A stretch of DNA of 64,000 nt from NCBI GenBank assembly GCA_005784505.1, contig VCAZ01000063.1:1873001-1937000 (forward strand), given 5' to 3'. The position numbers and the translations under genes were made by a program. Shown one piece after another: positions 31,061-44,700 of the stretch. How positions within the stretch are numbered: position 1 is the stretch's first letter; every line of letters starts with the position of its first letter. The stretch is from Bagarius yarrelli (taxonomy: Eukaryota; Chordata; Actinopteri; Siluriformes; Sisoridae). The notes under the pieces were generated by a model. It was not told where the DNA came from, did not search any database, and saw only the letters and a list, made by a program, of their open reading frames with translations.

Positions 31061-32222
31061 GGAATGTTAAACATAATATCTGTAACACTAAGCGATCCAC
31101 AAGCACTTCAGATATTTAGCGTGGTGTGGTCTAGTGTACATTACTGTACTTCAAACCATGCTGTAAATAGATATTATTTCATTTTAGTCATCCTTGTTGC
31201 TTTTGTGCAGTAAATAATAATATATTTGTTTTTATTGATTTAAATATGTTTTCATTTTGTGGGATTTCCGCAAAAAAAAATTTCCCCCTACAACACACTC
31301 GGTTGCTTTGGGTCCTGCAGCTCGCTGGTGCGATCGAGTTTAAGAAAGCGTAGGTTAAAAATAAAATGGTGGTTTTTATGAGAACTACCAGTAACAAGTA
31401 AAAAAGAAGAGAAATGGCCTGGCAGGAAACACATATTAGCATGTTGTGCTTTCAGAAACAGGCTCAGCCGTCACATTGAATTAGGTAATCTGGTTATATA
31501 GATACGTTTCAATATAATTAATGTTATGCACGCTATACAGGGCAAATAATTGGCGAATGATGTTCATATGCTGGTGCGAAAGGGAGGGGGCACTATTAAA
31601 ATTAGGGAAACTTGGGCGGTTGGAGGCACATGTACTAAAAGGTTGAAAAGCCTTGGACTAAATGAAAGTGTTTTTAATCTGGATGTAAACACTGAGAGAG
31701 TGTGTGAGTCCTGCGTTCCGAGTTGGGTGTCTCTCATTTGGATAATCTAATATCCTTCTCAGATACCTGCCATGTGTGACATTCAAAAGATTGAAAGGAA
31801 GCTTATTTCTTTTTTTTTTCCAACAGGTTTGAGTTTTTACAATACATAGTTATTGATCGAACTGACCAGTATTGATCGATACAGTAATTGAGATTCAAAG
31901 CACTTTTGTAGGTCACTCAGTATTAGAACACTGGAAATGTAAATGCAGCTCTACAGCAACGTTAAACTTTATTAACCTTTCCCATTGCTATTAATTAAGT
32001 AGATTAGCATTCATTCTAGTATACGTCATTGGGAAGGAATTGGGTTAGATTGAAATGATGTAATTGCAATACAGAACAAATAAAAGTGTAAAAGATTGTT
32101 TATTAAATAAATAAAAGTCTATCATTTTAATTTTTTTGAGATAATTGAAAAAGCTATTCTTAAACTATTACAGGACAAGAGAATACAAATCTCTTAACTG
32201 TGGGTTATTACCAGTTTTCATT

Positions 32223-32224
<2 letters not shown>

Positions 32225-32258
<34 letters not shown>

Positions 32259-32313
32259 CCCTACACACATTCATAAATTGACTTTGAAGAATCACTGCTA
32301 TGTTTTCTTGTTT

Positions 32314-32380
<67 letters not shown>

Positions 32381-32800
32381 CATTGGGCACTCATAATATA
32401 AGTAATAATAATATATAAAATATATTTTTATTTTTATCTATTTTTTAATAACTAAAAAAAAATAAGCATTTTTACTACAGCAGCCCTTAAATCCACAGAA
32501 TGGCACATCATACTATTCTTGTTGAAACACCTTTAATACTGCAATATTATTTACTGGGCAAAAATTTAAGGCAAGTTCTGGATAAAAATGTGTATGATCT
32601 AGTACTTTCAGCCTCTCTCTCTCTCCTCTCCTCTCTCTATCTCTCTCTATCTCGCTCTCTCTCTCTCTATCTTCTCTCTCTTTCTTCTCTCTCTCCTCTC
32701 TCTCTATATATATAGAGAGCGAGAGAGAGTGTGATAGGTAGATGTAGGTAGGTAGGTAAGTAGGTAGATAAGTAGACAGACAGACAGACTGATAGATGGT
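32225..32800. repeat. Cluster of CT, GA and GATA/TAGG microsatellites
   Basis: Pure or near-pure CT runs at 32225-32260, 32316-32378 and about 32613-32706 are followed by TATATATA and GAGAGAGCGAGAGAGAG (to about 32730), then GATA and TAGG units to about 32800. The CT-TATATATA-GA junction near 32690-32730 is an inverted repeat. Confidence 0.95.
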
Positions 32801-33060
32801 TTCTTGTTTATTTCCTTCGTTTACTTCCTGTCTTGTCAGTTGATTTCCCTGTCCATGTGTCATGTCTCTATAGGTTTTCAGTTCTGTCTTGTCATTGGTT
32901 TATTTTGGTCATGTGTCCCACATTGTGTTTAGATGTTTATTGTTTAGTTGATTGTTTTCCCTAATTAGTTTGTGTTTTTTTTACCCCTGTGTTTCAATTC
33001 GTCTTTATCTTGCTTAGTTGGATGTCACAGTCTATGTTTCTTGCTACAGTTAATTTAATG
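32800..33060. repeat. Old LTR-like/unclassified dispersed repeat, copy A
   Basis: T-rich text with TTCCTGTCTTGTCA and GTCATTGGTTTATTTTGGTCATGTGT resembles 45290-45370 (TTCCTGTTATGTG, CATTGGTTTGTTTTGTCATGTG). The pair probably derive from one LTR-like family. Confidence 0.35.
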
Positions 33061-35430
33061 GTCAATGTTCTATGTTTTATGTCACAGTCGGTGTCTAATG
33101 TCACATTATGGTTCCAGTTCATGTTCTAGTTATGTCAGGGCAGGTTGTGTTAGATTTTGTTCTAATTGTTTGTCTTTTCTTTTGTTATTTCTATAATATA
33201 CTGAATTTGCTTCCCAACCTAATCTTACGGAGTATGTATGTGATTTAGGGGTGTATTGCAGTGGTAGCTGGTAATAAAAAATGTTTGAGGCGGAACAAAA
33301 AAAAACTGAAAAATCAGTGGTGATGATGGTGAATTTAAATTTAATGTGCGTTTATTATTGGTAATTAAATAATCAAGGTAATCAGATAATTCAGACATGT
33401 ACATTAATCAGATTCAAAGGCTCTCATATTAATGTCCACTAGAGGAAGCCAAAGAGATAACAACAAAAATCATGACGCTCTCAGCTTAGCAGAAATAAGA
33501 TTTGTTGAGAACGGTCCAATCACGTAAGGCCAAAAATATAAAATAAACGATACCGATCCGCTAACAACAAAAGTGTGAGGGTTCGAGTCATTGCAATTTT
33601 GACCTTTAAATACCCCCCTCCTTTGTGCCAGTCACCATACTGGAGTAAAAATGCTTCGTTGCCCTCTGGTGGTCTGGTGGGGAAATGTCCCAGATATCCA
33701 TAAGTTTACTAGTAGATACAAAGTACACAAAAACCCATGTTGGATGAAGCTAATCTTTTATTAAAGCTAATCATTTTTTAAAAACTAGATAATGATTAAT
33801 ATAGACTAACTTTAAAACCAGTTAAAATTAGTTCAGGATTACAAATATGTAAGGTTTGTGTTGATGCATCTCTACTGGACGAAAGATAGAGATATTTGAA
33901 TACCTGTAACACCTGTTTTACTTGGTAATTGTGAAGGTTGATTTACAGAATACATTAAGATGATCAGGCTTAATTCAAGCGGATCTGATAGAGCGGTGCT
34001 TTAACGAGTGGAACACCTGCCTCAGACTTTGACATTAGATGCAAGAGAGAGACAGAGAGAGTCAGGGGGTGACCAAGAACATTTAGAAAGAAGTCGTAGC
34101 AGACAGACTCATTATTGTGGAAAGGCTGAGAGTCAATGATAGTGTCAATTGAATTCAAGATGCACACACACTCTATTAACAGACTGTCTCTATTTACTCC
34201 CAAGCATTCTCACACGCATATACGCACATTCTGCTTTGTATGAGTTACTGCTCGTTCACTGGATGCAAGGCAAACAAGAAAGGTAAAGGCTGACGTTCTA
34301 AGTGGATATTTTTACATAGATTAGCGTATAATAAATAATAATCGGAGTAGTAAGAGTGATGATTTCTGTAATGAACCAAATGAACTGGTCTGAAGTTAAT
34401 TCGCTGCTTACGGTTCCTGGTTAATAGACTTAGTGGTATTGACTAAAAAAGGCCATTATGTAAATAATTGAAGATGTGGAAAAACACTTCATTATTTTAA
34501 TCAGGATGGCAATAAATAACAAACCGGCCCTTAATTTCACTCAGGAAACTGATTGTAAGTGTGCTTTCATTCTCCTTCTAAAAACAGTATAAGGGAGTCA
34601 GCTTGGAACTCTTATGGGCATATGATCAATGCTCAAGGCTATGATATCTAGACACTTTAGGGTGTCTGCCAGTTCACTATTGAATCCATACTACCCCATG
34701 CCATCTAGGGTCCAACACCTCTCAGTGACATGAGCTGGCTAAACTTCAGAATTGAAAGTAAGTGTCTAGAGTTCATTGAAGGAACTATACATTAGATGCA
34801 AGTCTGGAATTGGTAATAAGAATGTAACATGGTTATGGTTAAGGTGATGGATAGCTGATTGAAGTATTATGGGATCAATTTTAAGCATAACCAAACTGCC
34901 AGGAATTGCCAAATGCCAGAAAAGGAACTGATGATTTAATGTCTGGTTTCATTCAACGTTTCTTCCTTCATTTCAGGTTGTTTTTCTTGCCGCTGTTTCC
35001 ACAGGATTGCTTATTCCTTTGTTTGCATCTAAATTAGCAGTTTTTGTTTCAAGCGTTACACAAATCAAAATGGAAACCATTCTAGGAACTAGCCATTAAG
35101 TAATGGCACTCCTAAAATACAGCTTGGGGAAAAAACAGGAGTTTGTTATTTGCAAAAGTGTATTAGATACTGGACCAGTGACTTTTGCTGCTGAAATTAA
35201 TACATGACTAATATCCATCCCATACATCCCCCTGTACCCTTATAAATAAATCTGAATATGCTGGTGAGGAAGTGGTAGTTTTTCCTTATTTACAAGTCAT
35301 ATGTGTGCTGTGAAAGAAGTTGAAACCTTGACTTGCTAAACACCTCTAAACAGGAAACTGAGGAATTTTTAACTTTGTTAATCAATGGGCCTTTTTTTAT
35401 GAGGGTAGATTTAATAGAACTCCCAGGGTG

Positions 35431-35435
<5 letters not shown>

Positions 35436-35470
<35 letters not shown>
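35436..35470. repeat. (CT)n microsatellite
   Basis: About 35 bp of pure CT. Confidence 0.9.
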
Positions 35471-35473
<3 letters not shown>

Positions 35474-36677
35474 CTCTTTTTTTCTTCACTATTATTTACC
35501 CATATCAGTATTAGGCGTATTAACTATTGTTGTTATGATGTCATTGCAAGCCTCATGTATTACCATGTACAGAACTGACACTTGTTCAAAAGGTTAGCGT
35601 TCAAAATAAGCATGTAGCGTTATATTTGGCTAATCCTCCCTACAGAAGACAATGACTGCACATGAACTCAGGTTTTTGGCACAGGACACACACGCAAAAA
35701 AAATACTCACTGACTTTTAGCATACACATACAGATCTATGATATATTTTAAGTTTGCGTGACTCACACCCCTCATTCCAATATAAATATAAAGCAGTAAT
35801 TCTTTTCCTAATAAAGTGCAACAATCTGTACGGTTAAATATCTCGTTCATGTTTTTGAGCATCTCTGAATCTCTATATCCGTCTTGCCATATTTTGGGTG
35901 TATTTTATAATCTGTGTAGCCTGCAGTATTTCTGGTCAGTCTTTTTAAAGCGTTCCAGTTATTTCCCCTAATAAATCCACCCAAGGCCAAATTGCTCCCT
36001 CTTTCCTCTACCAACTCCCCCCTTTTTCTCTCTTTACTCATCTCCTCCCCCTTGCCTGCCTCTCTCGCCTTCCTGAACAAGCCATCAATTAAATTCCCAT
36101 CTCGCTTAAACTACACGTCAGCATTTCCTCTCCGCATCACCTCCCCACTCCATCATCCTCTCATTTAATCCGTTCCTTGTTTTCCTGTCTAATTATTCCA
36201 AACCCGTTCTAAAATAATTGACAAGCACTGTGTATTCGGAAAGACTACATTATTTGATACTCAGAAAATACAGTGTGTCTGTGCACTGCATGTGTGTGTG
36301 TGTGCCAACAAAAGTGCTGAGAATGTTAAAATCTGTTTAAAGCTTTTGACAAACTCATCAAGGTCTTTGACACTGTCAGATGAGAGTTTCTGTGAAAGGT
36401 GCTTTTAAAGTCTGAAGCCTGAAACCCCAACCAACCTGCCTGTCTTCAGCATCAGTCATGAAAAGATGTTCCATCATTCCTTTATCTATTCTAGAACTGC
36501 AGTACTGAATTTACAATCAAACACTGGCTTTATGGTACCACTTACAAGTGTGTGTATGTGTGTTTGTGTGTGTGTGTGTCTGTAAGAGAGAACAAGAGAG
36601 ACAGATAGAGAAGGATTACAACCTATTGTTAATTATGTATGTGGGCACCATTCACACATTGCACAACATTAACATGT

Positions 36678-36795
36678 TAGTTAACCAGCAGTTGATGGTT
36701 AAGGGCCTTGCTCAGGGGCCCATCAGTGTTAGCTGGGTGGTCCACACTTTTCTGGTCACCAGGCCAACACCCTACCCACTGAGCCACCACTTCCT
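36678..36795 (-). mobile_element. SINE copy without tail
   Basis: CAGCAGTTGATGGTTAAGGGCCTTGCTCAGGGGCCCATCAG, then AGGCCAACACCCTACCCACTGAGCCACCACTT. Minus orientation; the B-box part is shortened. Confidence 0.6.
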
Positions 36796-39728
36796 TAACA
36801 CAACACTGTTGAGTATAATTAAAAAGTTTTTAGCATCTTCTTCTGTTGGGAGATATTAACTGTCTTCCAAACCATGGCTGCTGTTGCGCTTCTGCTGAAT
36901 CAGATGTTAGACTAACCTGCATGGCTAAGCATTTAATAAAGTCTACCTCCTGGCCCGCTTTGCCATGCTTATATTTTTTATTGAATAAATGATGTATTTT
37001 GCTCATGTAAGTTAATTTAACTGCACGATTTTGGTTGTTGGATTATTTATGGTATAGTTTTGGTACTTTTCCAGACCCTAACATTTGACTTCCAAACTAA
37101 TAATAACTCATTCTGCAAAGTATCTGGTATCTGGGTGTAGGTTTTCGTACTCCTTGGCTGTAATCACTTTAGTTATTTGGACACAACATTTTTACCCTTA
37201 ATGTTTTATGATGTCATTAAATGGTTGAGGTTTTCTGACATAATACACAGATAATCTAGTTAAGGTTAGTAGTCAGTAAGACTCCAGCCTATTTGCCCTT
37301 TAATTCTAATATCCGTTGCCCCTGGCTAAATAAATAGATTGTGATAGTTTTAATGTAAATAATGTAAATACATCATACAGTCATACAATATCCTTACTAA
37401 AGAATGTAGAAATCTCACACCGGCTTTGAGAGCATGACAGTCTGTCCTTGCTGTAATATGGATAAACCAGCATTGCTTATCTAGCTGTATTTTCTGATTG
37501 TTTAGACATTTTGTGGAAGTGAATCCTGCAGTTCAAAATTTAGTTTAAAACAAAGGGTTTAGTGATACATGATGACTGAACGTGTCTCAACAGCTTGCTT
37601 TGCTTGCAAACTAACTGACTGAATATTAGAAAAATGTCTCTGATATTAGAGACACTGGTGATCTAACATTTAAAAAGGATAATGAGGAATTAAACATTAA
37701 CAAAAAAAAAATAAAATTCAGCTCTATGTTACAAATCTTTGATTACTGCTCATGGTTTCTGTATTATTGCGATGAAATAAGTCTCTCCTGATTAAAACAC
37801 ACTGATTTCAGCCCTACAACAGATACAGGAACTGCTGGATATCATGTCAGGTCCAGCATTAGGGGGGAAAAAGACAATATGGTCTCATGGTTTCCTAATG
37901 GTTAAGATAAGGATATTGTAAAAGGTTAGTGGATGTAGCTTTTCTCCCATTTTATGTAATCTCAATCATTTTTTTTGATATTGATTGATAAATAGAGATA
38001 TTATATAATATAAAAGAGTACAATGACTGAAGTCACATAAGTTACAGAGTTCTTTAATTGATTTACAGTAGTTTATTAACAAATACAGATTAAAAATTTG
38101 ACCTTAAAAAATTAAGACAACTTACTAAAATGAACACAACACAATATAACACAACCTGTGCTAAAAGCTGTCTGTTTGGTGTAACGAATCAGTACTTTTA
38201 TTTTGAAAACTATGCAAATTTTTAAAAGCACATGTAACACAAGAGTGCAGCGACCATTTTGTTTCTGTGTAGCGTTTGCCTCATATTAGCACAGTTGTCA
38301 TAATTTGGACTCACATTCAGAGCTCAGCTTCTGCGACATTCGTGGATGTTTATCGACAAATAAATGTGTTTTGCTTACATGTTTCACTGAATTTAATTGT
38401 TTGGAACCTTCACCTGCAGGATTTTTTTAGTTTTGTAAACGTATTTTCAGTTGTTAGTGGTCTGACAAAGGCATTGATGATACCCGTTGTGTCTATTGTA
38501 TTTTAAAATGATTTGCATTCACTCCTAAGAATCTCAGCCTTCCAAAGATATGTAGCATGTTTAGTTTTTTCTTTGAGTGATGTACAACACAAAAATGTCA
38601 CTCATGGAACGCAGTGTCCCACCGGGGGGACTGGAACGTTAACAGGATTTAATTCACATTCAGTAAAAATGTCCAAAGCTTATCAATGTTATAGACAAAG
38701 TTTATCGTGATTCGATATAATATCGTTTATTGGCGAAACCCTATGTTTCTTATGCTCCTATTCATTAGCAGGAGTGGACTTAAATATCTACAAGTGGTTT
38801 GTTTTTTTGCCGAAATAAAATATGTGAAAAATTTAAAAAAGTGTCATTAGTGACTGTGAGCGCTTTCTTAGTGTGTCTTAAGGACATCTGCGCTCCATCT
38901 CTTTATCTCCACGCTGTCGTCTCTTTGTTTTATGTAAGTCTCGGCTGGTATTTTATTTTTTTCTGAATGAAATTCTCAGGAAACATCTCATCCTCACTGG
39001 AATTCCAGCTTTATCAGGAACATGTTATATCCTCTTGTCTTTTTCTGATATTCTACACTGTTCCAATAACAATCACAGTAATGATTCATATCTAAATCTC
39101 TTTTTATCTTCTACTGATTCCTTCTGCATTGTCTCTAGCTCTCTTTCAGAGCTTCTGTTCTTTCATCCTCCCGCTTTTCCCTTAATGATTTACTGGCTCC
39201 ATCTGTCAGCATCTTGGTAGCAGGCATTCTGCCCACCCTTCTCTCCTAACATCTGGATTCACCTGTTGCTGCTCGTCTGTGTTTTTGCTGCAGAAACTTA
39301 AAAAATATCTCAACTTTATTTTTTTTTCTTCATGTTTTATGAAATTTTCTGTTTAGTCAATACCATCTACATATCTCTAACAACATCCTGAGGCTCTCAT
39401 CTACCCATGCATTCATTGCTAACTCCTACCAGCTCTATGTTTTTGACACCTGAACATGCACATTCTCAAACTATATTTTGAGACTTTACCGTGATCTTGT
39501 AATTTCCCACACTGACAAGACCATGTTACATCCTTTCTTTTTTCCTCTTTGAGATGAAAGTTGAAAGTCCAAATTCTGTTCATGTGGATTCTATTTTTTC
39601 ATAGAATCTTATGTTTTAATACACTTTGTTTTCCTACGACTCGAAGGACTCTATGAACATTTTGCGATAGTTTGCGATTACAGAAAGACTTTCCTTCATC
39701 TACACATTGTGCATTTATTTGTGTCTTT

Positions 39729-40490
39729 TCAAATAAAATCCTTGGAAACAGCATCAACAAAATTGGGAGCTGACATAAGAATGGAGATGGTACAGATGAT
39801 GTTAAAGACACTAAAGGCCACAAGGCAGAGGCGGTCGATAACAGCCCCTGCGAATTTCCACTGCTCTGTTATACTGTCGCTTTGATCCTGGGATCTAAAA
39901 CGCTCAGCAATATAATGCACCTCTTCCAAGATAGCCTGCAGCTGTGGGTCTCCTCCACTGCCACTGGCTGCCGAGCACGAACAACCACCCACACCGCCTG
40001 AAATCATACTGGGGCATCCAGGGGCATCCAGGTTTGGTGTTGGTGGGGGTGGTGGACTGCTGTAATGTGAGGGCAAGTGGGGTGGTGGGCTGGAAGATCC
40101 CGGTATGATAATACCACCTGATATGCTGTTCCCTGGGGCTGAGTCAGCCAACAACGGAGGAGGCGAGGCTTCATCCAAGCTTGAAAAGCCAGTAAAGATC
40201 AAGGTGCCATTGTTGTTAGCATTGTTACCCTGTGGGGGCAGGTGGTTGCCTTGGCTCACTGCTTGGAAGAGACTCTGGGGGTGAAGTGGGTGTAGAGTTG
40301 TGGGAACATGGTGGTGGTGGTGGTGGTGGTGATGGTGGTGGTCAAACGTGTTAGGAAGACTGCCGGTATGGGAACCTGAAGAGCAGCGGCGCAGATTCAG
40401 AGCACATGGAGGACGCGCAGAGTCTTTTCCCTCACCAGGGCGCTTCATACGCAAGAACCAGGCCACCCACTGGAGAAGAACCAGCTGGAC
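39729..40490 (-). CDS. Receptor exon 10: intracellular loop and M4
   Basis: Residues 330-582 and TGA (39729-39731). Opens VQLVLLQWVAWFLRMKRPGE, the loop start after M3. Then comes a divergent loop with eleven His (380-390) and a Pro/Ser/Asn-rich middle (SSPPPHLPSHYSSPPPPPTP). The conserved MA helix follows (LQAILEEVHYIAERFRSQDQ), then WKFAGAVIDRLCLVAFSVF of M4, ending SAPNFVDAVSKDFI. The conserved flanks show that the long loop is a true in-frame exon. Confidence 0.95.
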   Translation of the reverse strand, partial: VQLVLLQWVAWFLRMKRPGEGKDSARPPCALNLRRCSSGSHTGSLPNTFDHHHHHHHHHHHVPTTLHPLHPQSLFQAVSQGNHLPPQGNNANNNGTLIFTGFSSLDEASPPPLLADSAPGNSISGGIIIPGSSSPPPHLPSHYSSPPPPPTPNLDAPGCPSMISGGVGGCSCSAASGSGGDPQLQAILEEVHYIAERFRSQDQSDSITEQWKFAGAVIDRLCLVAFSVFNIICTISILMSAPNFVDAVSKDFI

Positions 40491-40530
40491 CTAAAAATGG
40501 AAAGAGATAAAACAAAAAAAATATCGAATC

Positions 40531-40567
<37 letters not shown>

Positions 40568-41766
40568 GACCCTGTAGATCTTTTCCTCCAGAATGTTAGT
40601 GCCATTTATTATTGGTTGTTATTTACTTGTTAGTTGCTTCTTCTGCCCCTCCTTGTGAAATAAATATATTTAACATATGTTATAATGACATTATTAATTG
40701 TATCAGTTAAACACAGATGACGTGACATTTTATCTTCAATCAAATAGTGTTATTGTAACATTGTAATTTATTAATGGTAATTAAAACAAATTTATTGTGT
40801 GACAACTTGCTGGAAAAACAAAAGGAACAAGTCACTTTCTGCAATCCTGCAGCATCATTTTACTATATAACAGTGTTTATTCTTTTCAACAAACGTTTCA
40901 ACAGTGGTATTATAAATGGGAGCAAGTATTCGAGAATTTTCCTGTCGCCATGGTATTTGAGCAGACCTTGCTTTTTCATTGAACATGAGCGCTACATGAA
41001 TAAAGCATTCGCATGGAAAGCACATTCATAGAGCAGAATATTGACAGGAGCTTCACACGGCGCAGTTAGGACTGCTAGAGGGAGAGCGAATCCTGCACGT
41101 TGAATACGGCCGGGTGGCGCGACGTGACATGACATGGCATATATTTTTATATTTTCGGCAAAGAATGCAGCTGTTTTCTACGTTCCAAATTTTGGTGCAT
41201 CTCTAATAAAAGACTTCACACCAGCCATTTTGGGAACCAATGGTCTAATTCACCATACTTAAATTTTGTTTAATTTCAGTTATGTTTAGTATTGTTTAGT
41301 AGGGATTAATATTGCAAGTGCTGGAGCTTTATCTTATACACTAAGATCCATTTCTGTCTGAAATTTTACATTTTAAACATGTAGTATAATTTATAGTAGA
41401 AGAGTATGCCTTATGTACGAGAGGGTATCAAAAAGTTTCGAGACACACCAACAGATGGCAGCACAGATAGTAGATGGCCCAAATATAGAAAACAGGAACA
41501 AATGGTAGCTCAGTGTTTTTCCTACCAGCTTTAGGTATGCAAAAACTGCATTATACCTTGCATTGATTAAGACTAATGCAAACAATTACAAAAGTGTAAC
41601 AACATTCAGCTCATAATAAATGCAACTGATTTAAAACCAGTAAAAAACTTTTATATAATAATTAAATAATAATTTTAATAATGATTAAAAAATTATTTGA
41701 TTATGGCCCTTATATAATTACAAAATCTAAATATCAGCTGTCTATGTGTGTGTGTATGCTGTGTGC

Positions 41767-41799
<33 letters not shown>

Positions 41800-44700
41800 T
41801 GTTTACCCATTTAGGCATCTTTCCTCCATTTGGATTGTGATGATGATATTGTAGAACAATCACAGTCGCTATGACTGACATACCAACGATGATCATTATA
41901 CTTGCAAAGTATTGTCCTAAGACAGGGACAAATTGGTAGAGCATTAAAAAATAGACATAGACTCTTCTTGATAAAATTACTTTTTACTATAAAAAATGCA
42001 ATTAATAATTTGCCAATAATTTCATAAAATAAAACAATAGAAACCCAAAAAAGGTTTTTCTTTAATTACATTTAAACTATAAGCAAATGGCGTCAAGTGG
42101 AAGCTCTAGGGCTTCGCTGTTGGACTACTGATCAGAAGAATTCCTAGCACCACCAAGCTACCATTGCTGAGCCTTTGAGCAAGGCCCTTAACCCTCAACT
42201 GCTCAGACAGATTATAGAATAGAGATAAATGTGTGTACACATTAAACAGTAAGCCTTTTAATGTGTAGATGTAAATATCTGATTGTCAAAGCAACATATT
42301 AGTGTCAGATAAATAAGGAGAAAATGAATGAGTCACATACGGCACACATAATTACCTATAAGTGGAATGGAGTCAGAAGTGGCAGGCATAATTTCTGCCA
42401 CCAGTAACATGAAGACGGTCAGCGAAAGCAGAACTGTAATGCCTGTAAATAAATAGATATAAAACATTTGTATTCAGATCATTTTGCAAAAGAAATTGAT
42501 CAGCAACCAATATCAATCAGCAAATCAATAAGCAACCAATAAAGTGTCACAAAGTTATGCTTAAAGCCTAAATATCCTATTTTGTGGTAAGAATTTACTG
42601 TATAATCTATACATTTTAATGTTATAGTATAAAAGATATAAAGGAACTATACAGAGACTAAGAAATTTTACAATAAATACTAAGAAAACAGAAGATAATA
42701 ATTAAAAATAAAAGAATTAGACTTAAATGATGCAAAACTCCTCCACTGGGTCTGTATTTGTTTGCTTTACATATCACTGTATTTAAATGACGGATGCCAC
42801 ATCTGTCTTCCACAATCCCGCCTCATTTCCGTCTCCCTCTCTGTTTTTTTTTTTTCAATTTATCTCTCCTTCTCCATCTTGGTCACATAAATAACCACAT
42901 CCGTGCATCAATCTTAATTCTTCACTATATCTCCTGTATATATATATATATATATATATAGATATATATATATATATATATTTTGAAAATTGTCATTTTA
43001 AAAATGCTTTTCTGGCAAACCATATTACAGGTATGAAAAACTAACCACTGTCACAACCACCGGTGTTCTCTGCAATCAATAAACATGATGGATGAACCTT
43101 TAAGAAACTGCTGTTAATAATTGAACTTTCGAAAGAAGAAAATGGAGACCATTAATAACTGTCCAATTACAGTAATTTAAAAAATCAAATTCCACACTTA
43201 AAGGTAAAACCTGAGCAAAGTTCAGTATCCATATATGTGTGTTGGGATGGTAGGGGAATGGGGGGGCAGAGGTTGAGGTGTTTATACCCACATAAACAAT
43301 TTCTGTACATTTAAGCACTTTTTCATGTATGCAGTTGGTCAATAAGCAGATGCAATACAGACGCAACTTAATGCATAAAAGCATGCAGACGCAAGCAGGG
43401 ACTTTTATAAACTGTTATTATTTACATTAAACATTCTTAGGAAAAATTAATAAAGTGGTCGCTTAGTGTTACACTGCTACTTAGAAGATTGAGAGTTTAA
43501 TTCCCTGCACCACCGAGCTGCCACTTTTGGGCCTATGAGAAAGAGCCTCAACCCTCAACTTTTCAGTTAAATAAAAAAATATGTTGACTGTCAGGCGTCC
43601 TGAATAGGAAAAATGATCTGTGGCTTTGATCATAGTTGTTGGTATCAATAGGTTGGTTTGATCAGCTGATATACTGAGGTTTTTACATATAATAGTCTTT
43701 AATTTGCACAGAATGTGGTAAAAAAAAAATAGCATCTTGTGAGCGTAGGGTCTGCAGGCTGAAACATATTGTCAGACTGGTCAGAGCTGACAGGAAGTCT
43801 ATAATTATTTTTATAATAAAGATTTACAACCGAACAAAATGGTGAGTCCCCGGATTACAGGGGCAAATAAAACACAGGGACAAGTAATAAACCTTAGGTA
43901 CTTTCAAGATTTATAGGCAACCCATGGTTAGACACGGCTCAGCTGAATCAGGTTTTATGGAGCTGAAGAGTGAGATCTTGTTGCGTGCATCTGGGGATCT
44001 ATTTTCCCCCAGTTTATAGTGACCTGGTAATCTGACAGTCTATTACTCCAGCCTGGTCGCAGTCAGTAGCACGTTTCTGCTCCCTTGCTCAAAATTAGCC
44101 ATGAGCTGAGTAGAACAGGATAGCAGTGCGCACAAAGTGCACTCTATCGAATAGCAATTGCTGTGAGGTACTTGCAACACTGCAAAGATTTCTTTCACAT
44201 TTTGTAAGTTATAAAGTGACTGATACACCGGGCCTGGAGTCTGTCACAATCCCTGTCTGTGACTGTAATCATACTGCAAGGTTTTGGGCTCAAGTCAGAT
44301 TTTTCCGCTTATAGAACAAATTCTACCTCTCATGCAGTGTCACCCATTAATGCTTTGGGTGATGTGCAGTGGATGACAGTGAATTAATGAGTAGTCGCTG
44401 AAGAGGAAAGGATGAGGAGAAAAAGGGCCAAATGTTTTGTAATAACATGTTGAAAGAACTGTTGCTAGTGCAGTATCATGAAGCCCGAAAATGACATAAA
44501 TGAATGAATGAATTCACACTTTGGTCACATTACAAAAAATGGACCTGTGTCGGATTTAATACCACATATGAAAGTGGCACATTTCGGAATTGATTTGATC
44601 AGATTCTATGCGGTATTTGCCTGTTAATTTATAAATTTCTATTGTTCACAGTTTCCGAATGTGCATGTCGTTGTATTCTAATTTTCGAAATCATAAATAA

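Larger units (their letters stand above)
28666..39728. other. Intergenic region between convergent snx27 and receptor genes
   Basis: No splice-bounded or conserved coding sequence was recognised on either strand. Contents are SINEs (29567, 30975, 36678), an hAT-like repeat (30470), a LINE tail (30340), CT/GA and GATA tracts (32.2-32.8 kb, 35436), an LTR-like repeat (32.8-33.1 kb), and unassigned AT-rich DNA. The part next to 39729 may hold the receptor 3' UTR (AATAAA on minus at 39714-39719 and 39315-39320). Confidence 0.5.

Noticed and set aside
32225..32800. Possible CRISPR-like repeat array
   Set aside because: Repeat units are simple di- and tetranucleotides without unique spacers, in a vertebrate genome.
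32200..32863. Ser/Leu-rich and Glu/Arg-rich open frames
   Set aside because: Translations of CT and GA microsatellites.
35820..36250. Pyrimidine-rich block that might be a conserved non-coding element
   Set aside because: No comparison is available; composition alone does not support a call.
40774..41031. 85-codon open frame in receptor intron 9
   Set aside because: No family resemblance, and the intron is bounded by clear splice sites on the opposite strand.
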